From positions 682,001 to 746,000 of the forward strand of contig JACPUU010000012.1 in NCBI GenBank assembly GCA_016192075.1: a stretch of DNA of 64,000 bases, given 5' to 3'. Each line of letters opens with the position of its first letter. The first letter of the stretch is position 1. The notes beneath the pieces are model-generated. The model saw only the letters and a program-made list of their open reading frames with translations, had not been told where the DNA came from and did no database searches. This stretch comes from Bacteroidota bacterium. Lineage in GTDB: Bacteria; Bacteroidota; Bacteroidia; Flavobacteriales_D; Crocinitomicaceae. The position numbers and the translations under genes were made by a program. Below are positions 9,276-17,241 of the stretch, piece after piece.

Positions 9276-9967
9276 TATAAATATTTAAAAATAGTGAGTA
9301 TAATTTTATAGCCGGCAAAGATAGTTCCTTTCACCGTTCCCGATACTTTGGAAACCCCAATGCGTTTTTTGTAGTTAACGGCAACTTCAACCGAACGCAG
9401 CTTTTTTTTTGCGGCTTTAATTTGCATTTCAATGGTCCAGCCGTAGGTTTTATCTACCATACCCAATGACATCAGCGCGTCGTAACGGATAGCCCTGAAA
9501 GGTCCCAGATCAGTATACCGGACACCGTGAAAAAGCCGCATCAGCCGCGTTGCAAGCCAATTGCCAAATACCTGGGGAATGGTCATGGATCCTTTTGCTC
9601 TTTTGCCCAACGCACGTGAACCTATTACAAAATCAGCCCGGTCATCGAGAATGGGTTTTACCACCAGGGGCATTTCCTGCGGATAATCTGAATAATCACC
9701 GTCAATAAAAACAACAATATCAGGTTTGATCGGCTGTGAGGCAACGTAATCCATACCTTTGAGACAAGCCCAGCCATAGCCCTTTCTGTCTTCAGTTAAC
9801 ACGGTTGCACCTGCCGCTTTGGCTACTTCTTCTGTTTTATCCACAGAACCATTGTTGCAGACAATTATTTCAGCCACCAGGTCTTTGGGAATTTCAGCCA
9901 CCACTTTTCCAATCGAATGTTCTTCGTTAACGGCAGGAATGATGACTACAATTCTGGGATTATGCAC
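9275..9967 (-). CDS. GT2 glycosyltransferase, polyprenyl-phosphate sugar transferase type
   Basis: A 230-residue soluble GT-A fold glycosyltransferase resembling dolichol/polyprenyl-phosphate mannosyl- or glucosyltransferases. It has IIPAVNEEHSIGKVV at the N-terminus, VCNNGSVDKT, the metal-binding VVFIDGDYSDYP (about 87-98) and DLGPFRAIRYDAL in the acceptor region. It lacks the C-terminal membrane helices of the larger DPM-like proteins. The one-base stop/start overlap with the cellulose-synthase-like gene downstream suggests co-translation, perhaps with one enzyme supplying a lipid-linked sugar; that link is an inference. Confidence 0.85.
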   Translation of the reverse strand: MHNPRIVVIIPAVNEEHSIGKVVAEIPKDLVAEIIVCNNGSVDKTEEVAKAAGATVLTEDRKGYGWACLKGMDYVASQPIKPDIVVFIDGDYSDYPQEMPLVVKPILDDRADFVIGSRALGKRAKGSMTIPQVFGNWLATRLMRLFHGVRYTDLGPFRAIRYDALMSLGMVDKTYGWTIEMQIKAAKKKLRSVEVAVNYKKRIGVSKVSGTVKGTIFAGYKIILTIFKYL

Positions 9968-9984
9968 GCTTAGAGATTAAATTC

Positions 9985-10001
9985 CCTGTCTCGCCGACAG
10001 G
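9985..10001. repeat. Short GC-rich palindrome
   Basis: CCTGTC (9985-9990) pairs with GACAGG (9996-10001) around TCGCC. It resembles the CCTGCC/GGCAGG hairpins that recur between genes in Flavobacteria. It lies between the 4Fe-4S gene stop and the GT2 start. Confidence 0.4.
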
Positions 10002-10075
10002 CAGGCAAATTCAAATTTTGAAACCAGTGGGAAACCGTCCGGAACCCGTTTTAGCATTTGACCAACCTTTAACAG

Positions 10076-10096
10076 ATGCTGAAACAAGTTCAGCAT
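10076..10096 (-). terminator. Hairpin, possible terminator or repetitive palindrome
   Basis: ATGCTGAA (10076-10083) pairs perfectly with TTCAGCAT (10089-10096), 5-base loop. It sits 40 bases past the stop of the minus-strand 4Fe-4S gene. There is no strong T run, so it may be a dispersed palindrome rather than a true intrinsic terminator. Confidence 0.4.
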
Positions 10097-10135
10097 GACT
10101 GGTTCTAAGAAAATAAGGTTTTGAATGCCGGACAT

Positions 10136-11728
10136 TTAGTTTTGAATTTCAAATCCATTATTCCCCAGCACAATTGGTCCTTCATTGCCAAAGCGATTTT
10201 GCTCAGGACCGTTTTCCAATTTCAAAACTCCGCGCGGGCAAACGGCTGCACAAACTCCACAACCCACGCACGATGAACGAACAATATTCTGCCCTTTTTG
10301 CGCATAAGCGCGCACATCAATGCCCTGCTCACAGTAAGTTGAACAGTTACCGCAGGAAATGCACTGTCCGCCGTTGGTTGTAATTCTGAAACGCGATTTG
10401 AACCGCTGTACCAATCCCATGTAAGCCGCAAGCGGACAACCGAAACGACACCAGGTTCTGTTTCCAAAAATGGGATAAAATCCGGTTCCGATTATACCGG
10501 CAAAAACAGACCCGATCAAAAAGCCATAAAGTTCACGCACATCGTAAGCCGATATGCCCACCAGGTATTCTTTAGACTCCATGTCAGGGTTATTGATGAC
10601 GTTATAGGTCAGATAGCCGGTAAAAAAAGTCATGATTATGGCAAAAACCAGCACACCGTGAATCAGCCACCGCTCCAGTTTCCAGGCGCTGAGTTTTTTG
10701 CTGGAGAGCTGACGATACGGATCACCCAGCGTTTCTGCCAAACCACCGCAGCCGCACACCCAGGAACAGTACCAGCGTTTTCCGTAAAAATAAACCATTA
10801 CCGGAACAATAACCAGTGACAGCACAATGCCCCAGGCAAACAAAAATTTTCCAAAATGCCCGCTGTCAAGTAATTGCTGCACATTCCATTCAAACAAAAA
10901 CGTATAATCCAGCGGCCAGGCATTTTTCAGATCACGTGCCGGAAGATCAAAGAGCGGCAGAATTTCTATCAGCAAAAAAGCAAAAATCAATTGAAAAAAA
11001 ACAACCACCACAGTGCGCACAACCTGGTAATTATTATGCCGGTATTTGATGATCATACGTACCCCCATCACCGTCATCACAACGCAATACAGAAACCCAT
11101 ACAGAAACCACTGAGAGGCCGTATCAGCAGGATTAAAAAGGTGTTTGACCGGGTCAACGGCGAGTGTACAATTCACCAGTGCGTATGGGAAATAATAGAG
11201 CAGAACGTAAAACGATACGAGGAAAATGAAGGTACTGATACCAACCCAGCCCCGGTTGGTGGCAGCACGCTGATAAATGCCGTTATTTTTGATTCCGGCC
11301 GGCCCGCCAAGTTTCAGTTCGGTTAAAACAAACAAAAGCGCGCCTATAATGCCCAGCCCGAATGTCAGAAAAAACAACAGTGCTTTGTGTGCCGGAATCC
11401 ACCCGGTTGAAGCCACCCGGGCCAATTTCAGCGCAAACTCTTTGGGTGGTGTGTACATGACCCTATCCCATTGCTGCGCATTACGAAACTGTTGATTGGT
11501 TTCATTGTAGATCTGAATTACCGCATTGCCAAATGAAACCGGTGATGTATAGTTTTTATCAACAATTTCAGCAGACATACGCTCACCCAGGTTGGTGAGT
11601 TCCATCTCTGACAAATTGCTGCGCATCAACTCTTCTGTCAACCTAAAATTACCGGAAAACACCAGCAATGTAAAAACAATCAACCCGCCCAGGAATAATG
11701 TAAGACCTATGTATTTTAACTGTTTCAT
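10136..11728 (-). CDS. Polytopic membrane 4Fe-4S ferredoxin-type protein (NosR/RdxA-like)
   Basis: A 530-residue membrane electron-transfer protein. It has one N-terminal helix, a ~90-residue extracytoplasmic segment, and then about six more membrane helices. Cys motifs typical of the NosR/CcoG/NapH type follow: CSWVCGCGG and CRFGCP near helix ends in the second half, then two classical 4Fe-4S sites, CISCGNCSTYCEQG and CVGCGVCAAVCPRG, in the C-terminal ~80 residues. This layout carries electrons across or along the membrane. It is one base away from the upstream FAD oxidoreductase gene, the likely electron donor or acceptor. No nos, nap or cco genes are near, so the pathway is unknown. Confidence 0.85.
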   Translation of the reverse strand: MKQLKYIGLTLFLGGLIVFTLLVFSGNFRLTEELMRSNLSEMELTNLGERMSAEIVDKNYTSPVSFGNAVIQIYNETNQQFRNAQQWDRVMYTPPKEFALKLARVASTGWIPAHKALLFFLTFGLGIIGALLFVLTELKLGGPAGIKNNGIYQRAATNRGWVGISTFIFLVSFYVLLYYFPYALVNCTLAVDPVKHLFNPADTASQWFLYGFLYCVVMTVMGVRMIIKYRHNNYQVVRTVVVVFFQLIFAFLLIEILPLFDLPARDLKNAWPLDYTFLFEWNVQQLLDSGHFGKFLFAWGIVLSLVIVPVMVYFYGKRWYCSWVCGCGGLAETLGDPYRQLSSKKLSAWKLERWLIHGVLVFAIIMTFFTGYLTYNVINNPDMESKEYLVGISAYDVRELYGFLIGSVFAGIIGTGFYPIFGNRTWCRFGCPLAAYMGLVQRFKSRFRITTNGGQCISCGNCSTYCEQGIDVRAYAQKGQNIVRSSCVGCGVCAAVCPRGVLKLENGPEQNRFGNEGPIVLGNNGFEIQN

Positions 11729-11729
11729 G

Positions 11730-13061
11730 TCAGGTATTCAGCAGGTTTTTCCACCAGGTTTTTGGTTTTAGCTGCACATTTTTTCCGCTGGCGCGATTAA
11801 AGGCAGCAATAATTTCAGGTTCAAAATGCGCGTAAAATTCAGGATCAAAATTGGCACTTCGTAAATGCTTCACCACTTCTTCTACCAATGCTTTTTTGCG
11901 CAGCCAGGCATCAAAAAGTTCATGCCGCATGCGAATACCAAACGTATTAATTCCTTTAAAAATACCGCTATCTTTATCCCACACCAGGTGAATGCATTTT
12001 TCGCCGGCAGCATGTTCCCAATAGAATTCAGCTTCTCCGGCAGCCAGCGAAGCGCCAACATTACCATAAGTCTGGTATTCAATATCAAAAAATTTGGCTG
12101 AATTAAACCAGGGCCCGGGGTTATATGCCTGGCGGTTTCCGCAAAGTGTTTGTGCCAGGGTTTCTCCCATAATGCGGCCGGTATACCAAACCTGCTCCAG
12201 GGCACGTCGTCCGGCAACGGGCTCCCTGAACTGAGCACAATCACCAATGGAATAAACATTGGGAATACTGGTTTCAAAAAAGGTATTAATGAGAATTCCG
12301 TTTTTTGTTTCCAGTTCTGAATTACGCACAAGGTCAATGTTTGGTGAAACACCGGCAGTTAAACCAACAAACTGGCAGGGAATGCGTTCGCCTGATTTGG
12401 TGATAATTGCTCCCGCGCTTCCGGTTCCGTCATCCACTATTTCAGCCAGTTCGTTTTCAAAACGCAAATCAACATGGTGTTTAAGAATATGTTTTGAAAT
12501 CAACTGCGCCTCTTGTATAGGAAGCACATTGCTCCAGAATTGTTTTTCACGCACTAAAAAAGTCACTTTTATACCCCGTGACAAAAGCATCTCAGCCAAC
12601 TCAATGCCAATGAGGCCACCGCCTACAATAACAGCTTCACGGACCAATGGTGAAACGGCTTCAAGCATTTCAAGATCCTGGCGGGAATAAAGTCCCTGCA
12701 CCGCTTTTAAATCCTGCCCGGGCCAGCCAAATTTATTGGGCTTTGAACCAAGCGCCAGAACCAGCTTGTCATATTGCAATGTTTTACCTGACCGGGTAGT
12801 GATCGACTTGTTGGTATAATCAATTGAAATAACCCAGTCTTCGACCAGTTGAATGCGGTTTTTAGCCCAAAACCAATCTTCATAGGGTTTGATGTCATTC
12901 CACCGCATGTGCCCCATGTATACATACATCAGTGCTGTGCGCGAAAAAAAGTGCGTTGACTCACCAGAGATCACGACTATTTCATGGTCACTGTTTTTAC
13001 GAATGTGACGAGCGGCTGTAATGCCTGAAATTCCATTTCCTATGATAACAATTCTGGACAG
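11730..13061 (-). CDS. FAD/NAD(P)-dependent oxidoreductase with a non-standard start
   Basis: A pyridine-nucleotide-disulfide-type oxidoreductase. The second dinucleotide-binding motif is VIVGGGLIGIELAEMLLSRG, and the FAD-proximal SIGDCAQF lies in the C-terminal half. An in-frame GTG at 12974 would give 414 residues but would cut off the FAD-binding N-terminus. Reading upstream without a stop gives RIVIIGNGISGITAARHIRK, the expected first GxGxxG. No ATG, GTG or TTG lies between the stop at 13104-13106 and this motif. CTG at 13061 gives M(L)SRIVIIGNG and is the best-placed start; ATT at 13052 or ATC at 13088 are alternatives. It sits one base from the membrane 4Fe-4S gene and probably forms a redox pair with it. 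Confidence 0.85.
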   Translation of the reverse strand: MSRIVIIGNGISGITAARHIRKNSDHEIVVISGESTHFFSRTALMYVYMGHMRWNDIKPYEDWFWAKNRIQLVEDWVISIDYTNKSITTRSGKTLQYDKLVLALGSKPNKFGWPGQDLKAVQGLYSRQDLEMLEAVSPLVREAVIVGGGLIGIELAEMLLSRGIKVTFLVREKQFWSNVLPIQEAQLISKHILKHHVDLRFENELAEIVDDGTGSAGAIITKSGERIPCQFVGLTAGVSPNIDLVRNSELETKNGILINTFFETSIPNVYSIGDCAQFREPVAGRRALEQVWYTGRIMGETLAQTLCGNRQAYNPGPWFNSAKFFDIEYQTYGNVGASLAAGEAEFYWEHAAGEKCIHLVWDKDSGIFKGINTFGIRMRHELFDAWLRKKALVEEVVKHLRSANFDPEFYAHFEPEIIAAFNRASGKNVQLKPKTWWKNLLNT

Positions 13062-13211
13062 TGACGTGTGTTTTTTTGTTTGGACGATGAAGTTAAATAA
13101 ATCTTACAAAATCCGGATAAAAAGTTATGGACACCAGTGGCTGAATATTTTAGCCCGGTTTAACATGGTTATATCTGCATAAATGAGTTATCTTTACGGC
13201 AGCAAAAGGCT

Positions 13212-13826
13212 ATGGCAAACGTCCTCAGTAATATCAACATCAAAAAAATGCGGGTCAGTGAGTTGCTCAAAAAAATGAGTGATATGACGGCTCAATTGAA
13301 TGAAGATGTTAAAAAGCACTTTGCTGATCTGACTCCGGAACAATTATTCTGGAAACCCAATGAACGCAGTTGGAGTATTGCCCAATGTCTTGCACACCTG
13401 AATGCCTATTACAGTTTTTACATTCCGGTTTTTAAAGAGCGTATAAAAAATACACGTTTCCGCACACCGGGAGAGTATTTTGTAAGCAGCCCGCTAGGAA
13501 CAGCCTCTATACTTTCTGTAAAACTGGGTAAGGTAAAAAATGTCAAACGCCGCCTTAAAGCCGCCAAAGATTATAACCCGCTGGTAAATGCATCACTCAA
13601 AACAGAAAATGCCGTTCAGGATTTTCTCACCTACCAGGAAGAGATGCTGAAAGTTATTGCAGAATCACGGTTTATCAATGTTCGAAAAGCCAAATGTACA
13701 CTGGCCGTTACGTCATTTATCAAACTAAGACTCGGTGATGCTTTTCAGGTGGTGGTTTATCACAATGAGCGGCATGTGGAGCAGGCAAAAAATGTGTTGA
13801 AGACAAAAGGGTTTCCGGCTTCGTAG
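13212..13826 (+). CDS. DinB-like protein (DinB_2 / YfiT fold)
   Basis: A 204-residue protein of the DinB/YfiT four-helix-bundle superfamily. The first half has the telltale LFWKPNERSWSIAQCLAHLN, whose last His is the first metal ligand. The C-terminal HNERHVEQAKNVL supplies two further His ligands (HxxxH). Members are metal-dependent thiol transferases or enzymes of unknown role in Bacteroidota. A TATCTTTA box at 13189-13196 could be its promoter. The last codons and the stop lie inside the first unit of a 164-bp tandem repeat, so the annotated C-terminus could be repeat-derived. Confidence 0.82.
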   Translation: MANVLSNINIKKMRVSELLKKMSDMTAQLNEDVKKHFADLTPEQLFWKPNERSWSIAQCLAHLNAYYSFYIPVFKERIKNTRFRTPGEYFVSSPLGTASILSVKLGKVKNVKRRLKAAKDYNPLVNASLKTENAVQDFLTYQEEMLKVIAESRFINVRKAKCTLAVTSFIKLRLGDAFQVVVYHNERHVEQAKNVLKTKGFPAS

Positions 13827-14255
13827 CTTCGTATTTAATCTTAGCTTTTTTCAGAAAATATCGAATAAGGATTAACGAATAGTGAATTTTGAAGTAGAAT
13901 TAGTTTAGCATTCGTTGATCGGTATTAGCCATTCGCTATTCAACAAAAATACTTTCTCAAAAAAAGAGTCAAGGATTTCCGGGTTCGTAGCTTCGTATTT
14001 AATCTTAGCTTTTTTCAGGAAAATATCGAATAAGGATTAACGAATAGTGAATTTTGAAGTAGAATTAGTTTAGCATTCGTTGATCGGTGTTAGCCATTCG
14101 CTATTCAACAAAAATACTTTCTCAAAAAAGAGTTAAGGGTTTCCGGGTTCGTAGCTTCGTATTTAATTCTGCTCTTTTCAGAAAATATCGAATAAGGATT
14201 AACGAATAGTGAATGATAAGAGAAGCAAAACTTCGAAATTCAGCATTCGTTGATC
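13809..14255. repeat. 164-bp tandem repeat, 2.6 copies, starting inside the DinB-like gene
   Basis: The string CGTAGCTTCGTATTTAAT recurs at 13822, 13986 and 14150, exactly 164 bases apart. Units 1 and 2 are nearly identical over the full length; unit 3 diverges after about 65 bases and ends near 14255. Similarity runs back into the last ~6 codons of the DinB-like gene, including its TAG stop. Each unit carries facing inverted segments (CGAATAGTGAAT against ATTCGCTATTC, and AACGAAT against ATTCGTT), so it can fold. This fills most of the 478-bp gap between 13827 and 14304; the rest (14256-14304) shows nothing clear. Confidence 0.9.
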
Positions 14256-14304
14256 ATCTGTTCAATATTCAAAAAACCAAACATGAACAAGGGTATATTC
14301 TTTC

Positions 14305-15228
14305 TCAACTTCTGAACCTTTTCAAAAAACGCTCTTTGTGCTCGAGCTTAACTTCAGCGGGGTTTGCAGGAACGTCTTTTTTCCAGCGTTTGTGTGACCA
14401 GAGCCAATAACGCGGTTCTTGCACAATGGCCTCTTCCAGGTTACGGATGTAAGACTCGGTAATGAAACCGTATGCTTCCATTTTTGGAGTAGCTGTAATC
14501 AACTTTAATTCAAGTTCGTATTTACCGCGGCTGACTTTGTGAATGATGCCGCAAATAACCGGCATATCAAATTCATTCGCCATAAACTCAGCCCCAAAAT
14601 AAAAGGCGGTTTCCTGGTTCAGAAACGTAGTCCAATAACAATTTTCTGCCTTACCGGGCGACTGGTCACCAAGTACCAGTGTTGCAGCAGGGCGTGACGT
14701 TAGTTTTCGTAATTCATCTTTGTAATTGCTGGCGTGGACCACTTTCATTCCAAACCGTTCACGGCGCCCGGTAATTTTACGATCCCAATACTTATTGGAC
14801 AAAGGCGAACCAATACCAACGGCCTGAAACCGGAACAAGAGACTTTGCGCTGTAATCAAAAACTCCCAGTTATTATAATGTGATGACAGTAAAATGACGG
14901 ATTTACCCTGATCGTAAAACTGCTCCATAACTTCAGGATTCCTCACTTTCATGCGCCTGCGCAGACTCTTTTCAGTGATAAAAAGATTTTTGACAGATTC
15001 AGCAAAAAGATCGGTAAAAAACCCATAGAATTTCTTTTTAATGTAGCTGATTTCAGGTTCAGATGCATTGGGAAAAGACTTTCTTAAATTCTGCTCTACA
15101 ACTTTCTTGCGGTAAGGAATAATGGTTCTGATGAGCAGGTAAAAAATATCAAACAGACCATAGATGCAAAACAATGGCAAATTTCCAATTGGAACTGTTA
15201 AACAATAATATAGAAACCGATCAAGCAA
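14305..15228 (-). CDS. Lipid A biosynthesis acyltransferase (LpxL/HtrB family)
   Basis: A 307-residue membrane-associated acyltransferase that adds secondary acyl chains to lipid A or a related lipid. An N-terminal hydrophobic anchor (about 1-38) precedes NLRKSFPNASEPE, typical of the family. The catalytic H(x4)E box is SSHYNNWEFL near residue 117, and LGDQSPG follows near 192. The only start near the N-terminus is TTG at 15228, eleven bases after a stop in the same frame. The C-terminus ends RYWLWSHKRWKKDVP plus a tail, also as expected. Confidence 0.9.
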   Translation of the reverse strand: MLDRFLYYCLTVPIGNLPLFCIYGLFDIFYLLIRTIIPYRKKVVEQNLRKSFPNASEPEISYIKKKFYGFFTDLFAESVKNLFITEKSLRRRMKVRNPEVMEQFYDQGKSVILLSSHYNNWEFLITAQSLLFRFQAVGIGSPLSNKYWDRKITGRRERFGMKVVHASNYKDELRKLTSRPAATLVLGDQSPGKAENCYWTTFLNQETAFYFGAEFMANEFDMPVICGIIHKVSRGKYELELKLITATPKMEAYGFITESYIRNLEEAIVQEPRYWLWSHKRWKKDVPANPAEVKLEHKERFLKRFRS

Positions 15229-15335
15229 GTCTGCCGAATTTTAGCACGAAGCTAAGGATTAAAATCTACTCCTCAAACGGCCAAACCGTAAGGTTATTTT
15301 ACGTGATCTCTTAAAAAAACTTAATGCGGGGTGGG

Positions 15336-15887
15336 TTAGTTATTGGCAAAGTTGAGTTCTCCGTTGCGCATTTTCTTGTAATAGAGCGCCAGAAAGCCTA
15401 GCATCTCTGAAATCTGCGCAAAGGCTTCGTCAGTGGCTTGTGAGAATGCCTGACCCTTTAATTTCAGAATAAGTTTGCTGTAAAGTGCATTAAAGCCCAC
15501 CTCTACCAGGTTGATGTTTGAGGCATTGCTTTTTTTCTGAAAATCTTTCAGCGCGGGCAAGGCCTTTTCAAAAAGTTCAAGGTATTTGGGCTGATGCAAA
15601 ATATTTAACAGGGTATTGTGTAACAGCAGCAATTCCATCAGAATTTCATTGAGGTCTGAATTGTGACCTTTTTTCAGAATTCCCTCTGCTTTCATTTGTT
15701 TTATGAGGCCGGCATACCAGTTACGATACTCTTCAACCAACGCCGGATCTTTCAATTGCGGCTCAATAAGGGTGTGAATGATGGTATCCAGGTCAAAATT
15801 ATTTGCCCTGATCAGGTCTTCTATCTGGAACATGTAAATAACATGTTCTGCAATGTTATTTTCTTTGGTACGCTTAGCAATGAGCAT
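15336..15887 (-). CDS. DUF4924 family protein
   Basis: A 183-residue, mostly helical, soluble protein recognised as DUF4924, a Bacteroidota family of unknown function. Typical features are the opening IAKRTKENNIAEHVIYMFQI, the segment EYRNWYAGLIKQMKAEGI and the C-terminal EMLGFLALYYKKMRNGEL. It starts at the base where the OmpH-like gene ends (15887), so the two are cotranscribed and perhaps coupled. No catalytic residues are evident. Confidence 0.82.
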   Translation of the reverse strand: MLIAKRTKENNIAEHVIYMFQIEDLIRANNFDLDTIIHTLIEPQLKDPALVEEYRNWYAGLIKQMKAEGILKKGHNSDLNEILMELLLLHNTLLNILHQPKYLELFEKALPALKDFQKKSNASNINLVEVGFNALYSKLILKLKGQAFSQATDEAFAQISEMLGFLALYYKKMRNGELNFANN

Positions 15888-16543
15888 TACTGGGCGGTTT
15901 CAGCATCAGCAGGAACTTCAGTTGCCGTAGAATCGTAATCTGAATTCATGGTATTAACCAATTCATCCGTAATATCCATTTTTGGATTGCAAAACATTAC
16001 CTGCCCCCCCATTTGATAAGATATCACATAATCATAACCTTTCTGAAGGGCTAGGTCGCGACAGTATTTTTGAATTCTTGTCAGTGCAGTAAGCGTCAAT
16101 CTATTCTGTGTTTCATATAATTCCTGTTCCAATTGCTGCTGCAATTCCAGCATCTCTGTTTGTTTTTTTTCACCTTCACGCTGATATTGCTCTTGCTCAG
16201 ATGAAATTAACGGAAATTTAGCTTCCCATTTTTTATTCCAACTTTCAAATTCTTTCTGTTTGTTCTGCAGACGGCTCTCAGCATTTACCTGAGCATCCAT
16301 AATTTCTTTCTGAACTTCAACCACCAGGCTGCATCGTGTATTTAATGAATCAGAATTGTAATAAACAATTATGGCTCCCTGACCTTTTTCATGGAGTTTG
16401 GTCATGTCAGTTGTATCAACCGGGGTTGAAACCGCTTCGGCTGATCCGCCAGGCGCTTTCATAAAAAGTATAATTACCGCAATTACCAGAATTGCGCTAA
16501 TAATCAGGGAAATTACTGCCAGCTTATTTGAGTTGTTCTGCAT
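15887..16543 (-). CDS. OmpH/Skp-like periplasmic chaperone
   Basis: A 218-residue protein with one N-terminal membrane helix (about 9-29) and a long coiled coil at about 80-150 (Glu/Gln/Lys heptads such as EQEQYQREGEKKQTEMLELQ). The C-terminal LALQKGYDYVISYQMGGQVM resembles the OmpH trimerisation region. Skp-type proteins hold unfolded outer-membrane proteins. Here the N-terminal helix looks uncleaved, a variation seen in Bacteroidota OmpH paralogs. It is the first gene of a pair with the DUF4924 gene. Confidence 0.82.
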   Translation of the reverse strand: MQNNSNKLAVISLIISAILVIAVIILFMKAPGGSAEAVSTPVDTTDMTKLHEKGQGAIIVYYNSDSLNTRCSLVVEVQKEIMDAQVNAESRLQNKQKEFESWNKKWEAKFPLISSEQEQYQREGEKKQTEMLELQQQLEQELYETQNRLTLTALTRIQKYCRDLALQKGYDYVISYQMGGQVMFCNPKMDITDELVNTMNSDYDSTATEVPADAETAQ

Positions 16544-16662
16544 TTTTTATAAATATTCGTTCAATAGATTCATCACAAAAGTAAAACAATATCTTAATTA
16601 TAGCGACAAAGGGGAATTTCGCTTTAAAAAGGTTGCGGGTATTTAAGTTTAATTAACAGAAT

Positions 16663-16690
16663 AAAAAAACCCTTCTGCCGGGCAGAAGGG
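16663..16690 (-). terminator. Rho-independent terminator of the SiaC-like gene
   Basis: A perfect 9-bp stem CCCTTCTGC/GCAGAAGGG (16670-16678 and 16682-16690) with a 3-base loop is followed, in minus-strand direction, by seven T (A run at 16663-16669). It lies just past the stop at 16715. Confidence 0.92.
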
Positions 16691-16714
16691 TGCACAAAAT
16701 CTTAGTTGTAAAAA

Positions 16715-17119
16715 TCAGGCAACAACAACGCTGCGCTGATTCATGGTGTAACTAATAAAATCAAAGGGAACTTTGACCATAAAGGCATAGTCCTGACCAA
16801 CCTCAAACATGTCTTCGTCTTCTTCATTGTAAAGCCATTGAACACGTACTTCTTTATTTTTGGCTTTCAGCTCATTCAGTTTATACAACAAAAAGAGTAA
16901 TCGTTTTGATGAAGAGATATTGAAATATTCGAGATCAATTTTCAGAATTGTATTATCACAGGGATTTGCAACATAATCTTCAAACCAATGCAGAATACCG
17001 CTGTAAAAATCCTCGGCATCATCCGGTATTGATTTTCCTTTAATTTCAAAAACCTGATGCGTAGGATCAAATAAAACCTCAGGCGTCTTAATAGTTGATG
17101 GTATACGTAATGCTTCCAT
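16715..17119 (-). CDS. SiaC-family regulatory phosphoprotein (DUF1987)
   Basis: A 134-residue STAS-like protein of the DUF1987 family. The ATG at 17119 (MEALRIPST) fits better than a TTG two codons earlier. Family marks are the opening TPEVLFDPTHQVFEIKG, YSGILHWFEDYV and DLEYFNISSSKRLLFLLYKL. In Pseudomonas SiaC a Thr in this last region is phosphorylated by SiaB to control a diguanylate cyclase. Here the stretch reads FNISSSK, so the acceptor would have to be a Ser or lie elsewhere. No SiaB, SiaA or cyclase gene is adjacent. It ends in a strong terminator. Confidence 0.85.
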   Translation of the reverse strand: MEALRIPSTIKTPEVLFDPTHQVFEIKGKSIPDDAEDFYSGILHWFEDYVANPCDNTILKIDLEYFNISSSKRLLFLLYKLNELKAKNKEVRVQWLYNEEDEDMFEVGQDYAFMVKVPFDFISYTMNQRSVVVA

Positions 17120-17241
17120 AGGCAAGTTTGTTATACACTATAAATATCCGAATTAATCCGGAATCAGAATCAGAAATTCTACTAAGGGCTGATTCTTATA
17201 GACTAATTTTACGTTTAAAGGGTTATACGGTTACAAAATCA

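Noticed and set aside
12974-12974. GTG at 12974 as start of the FAD oxidoreductase
   Set aside because: It would remove the first GxGxxG motif, which is encoded in frame just upstream.
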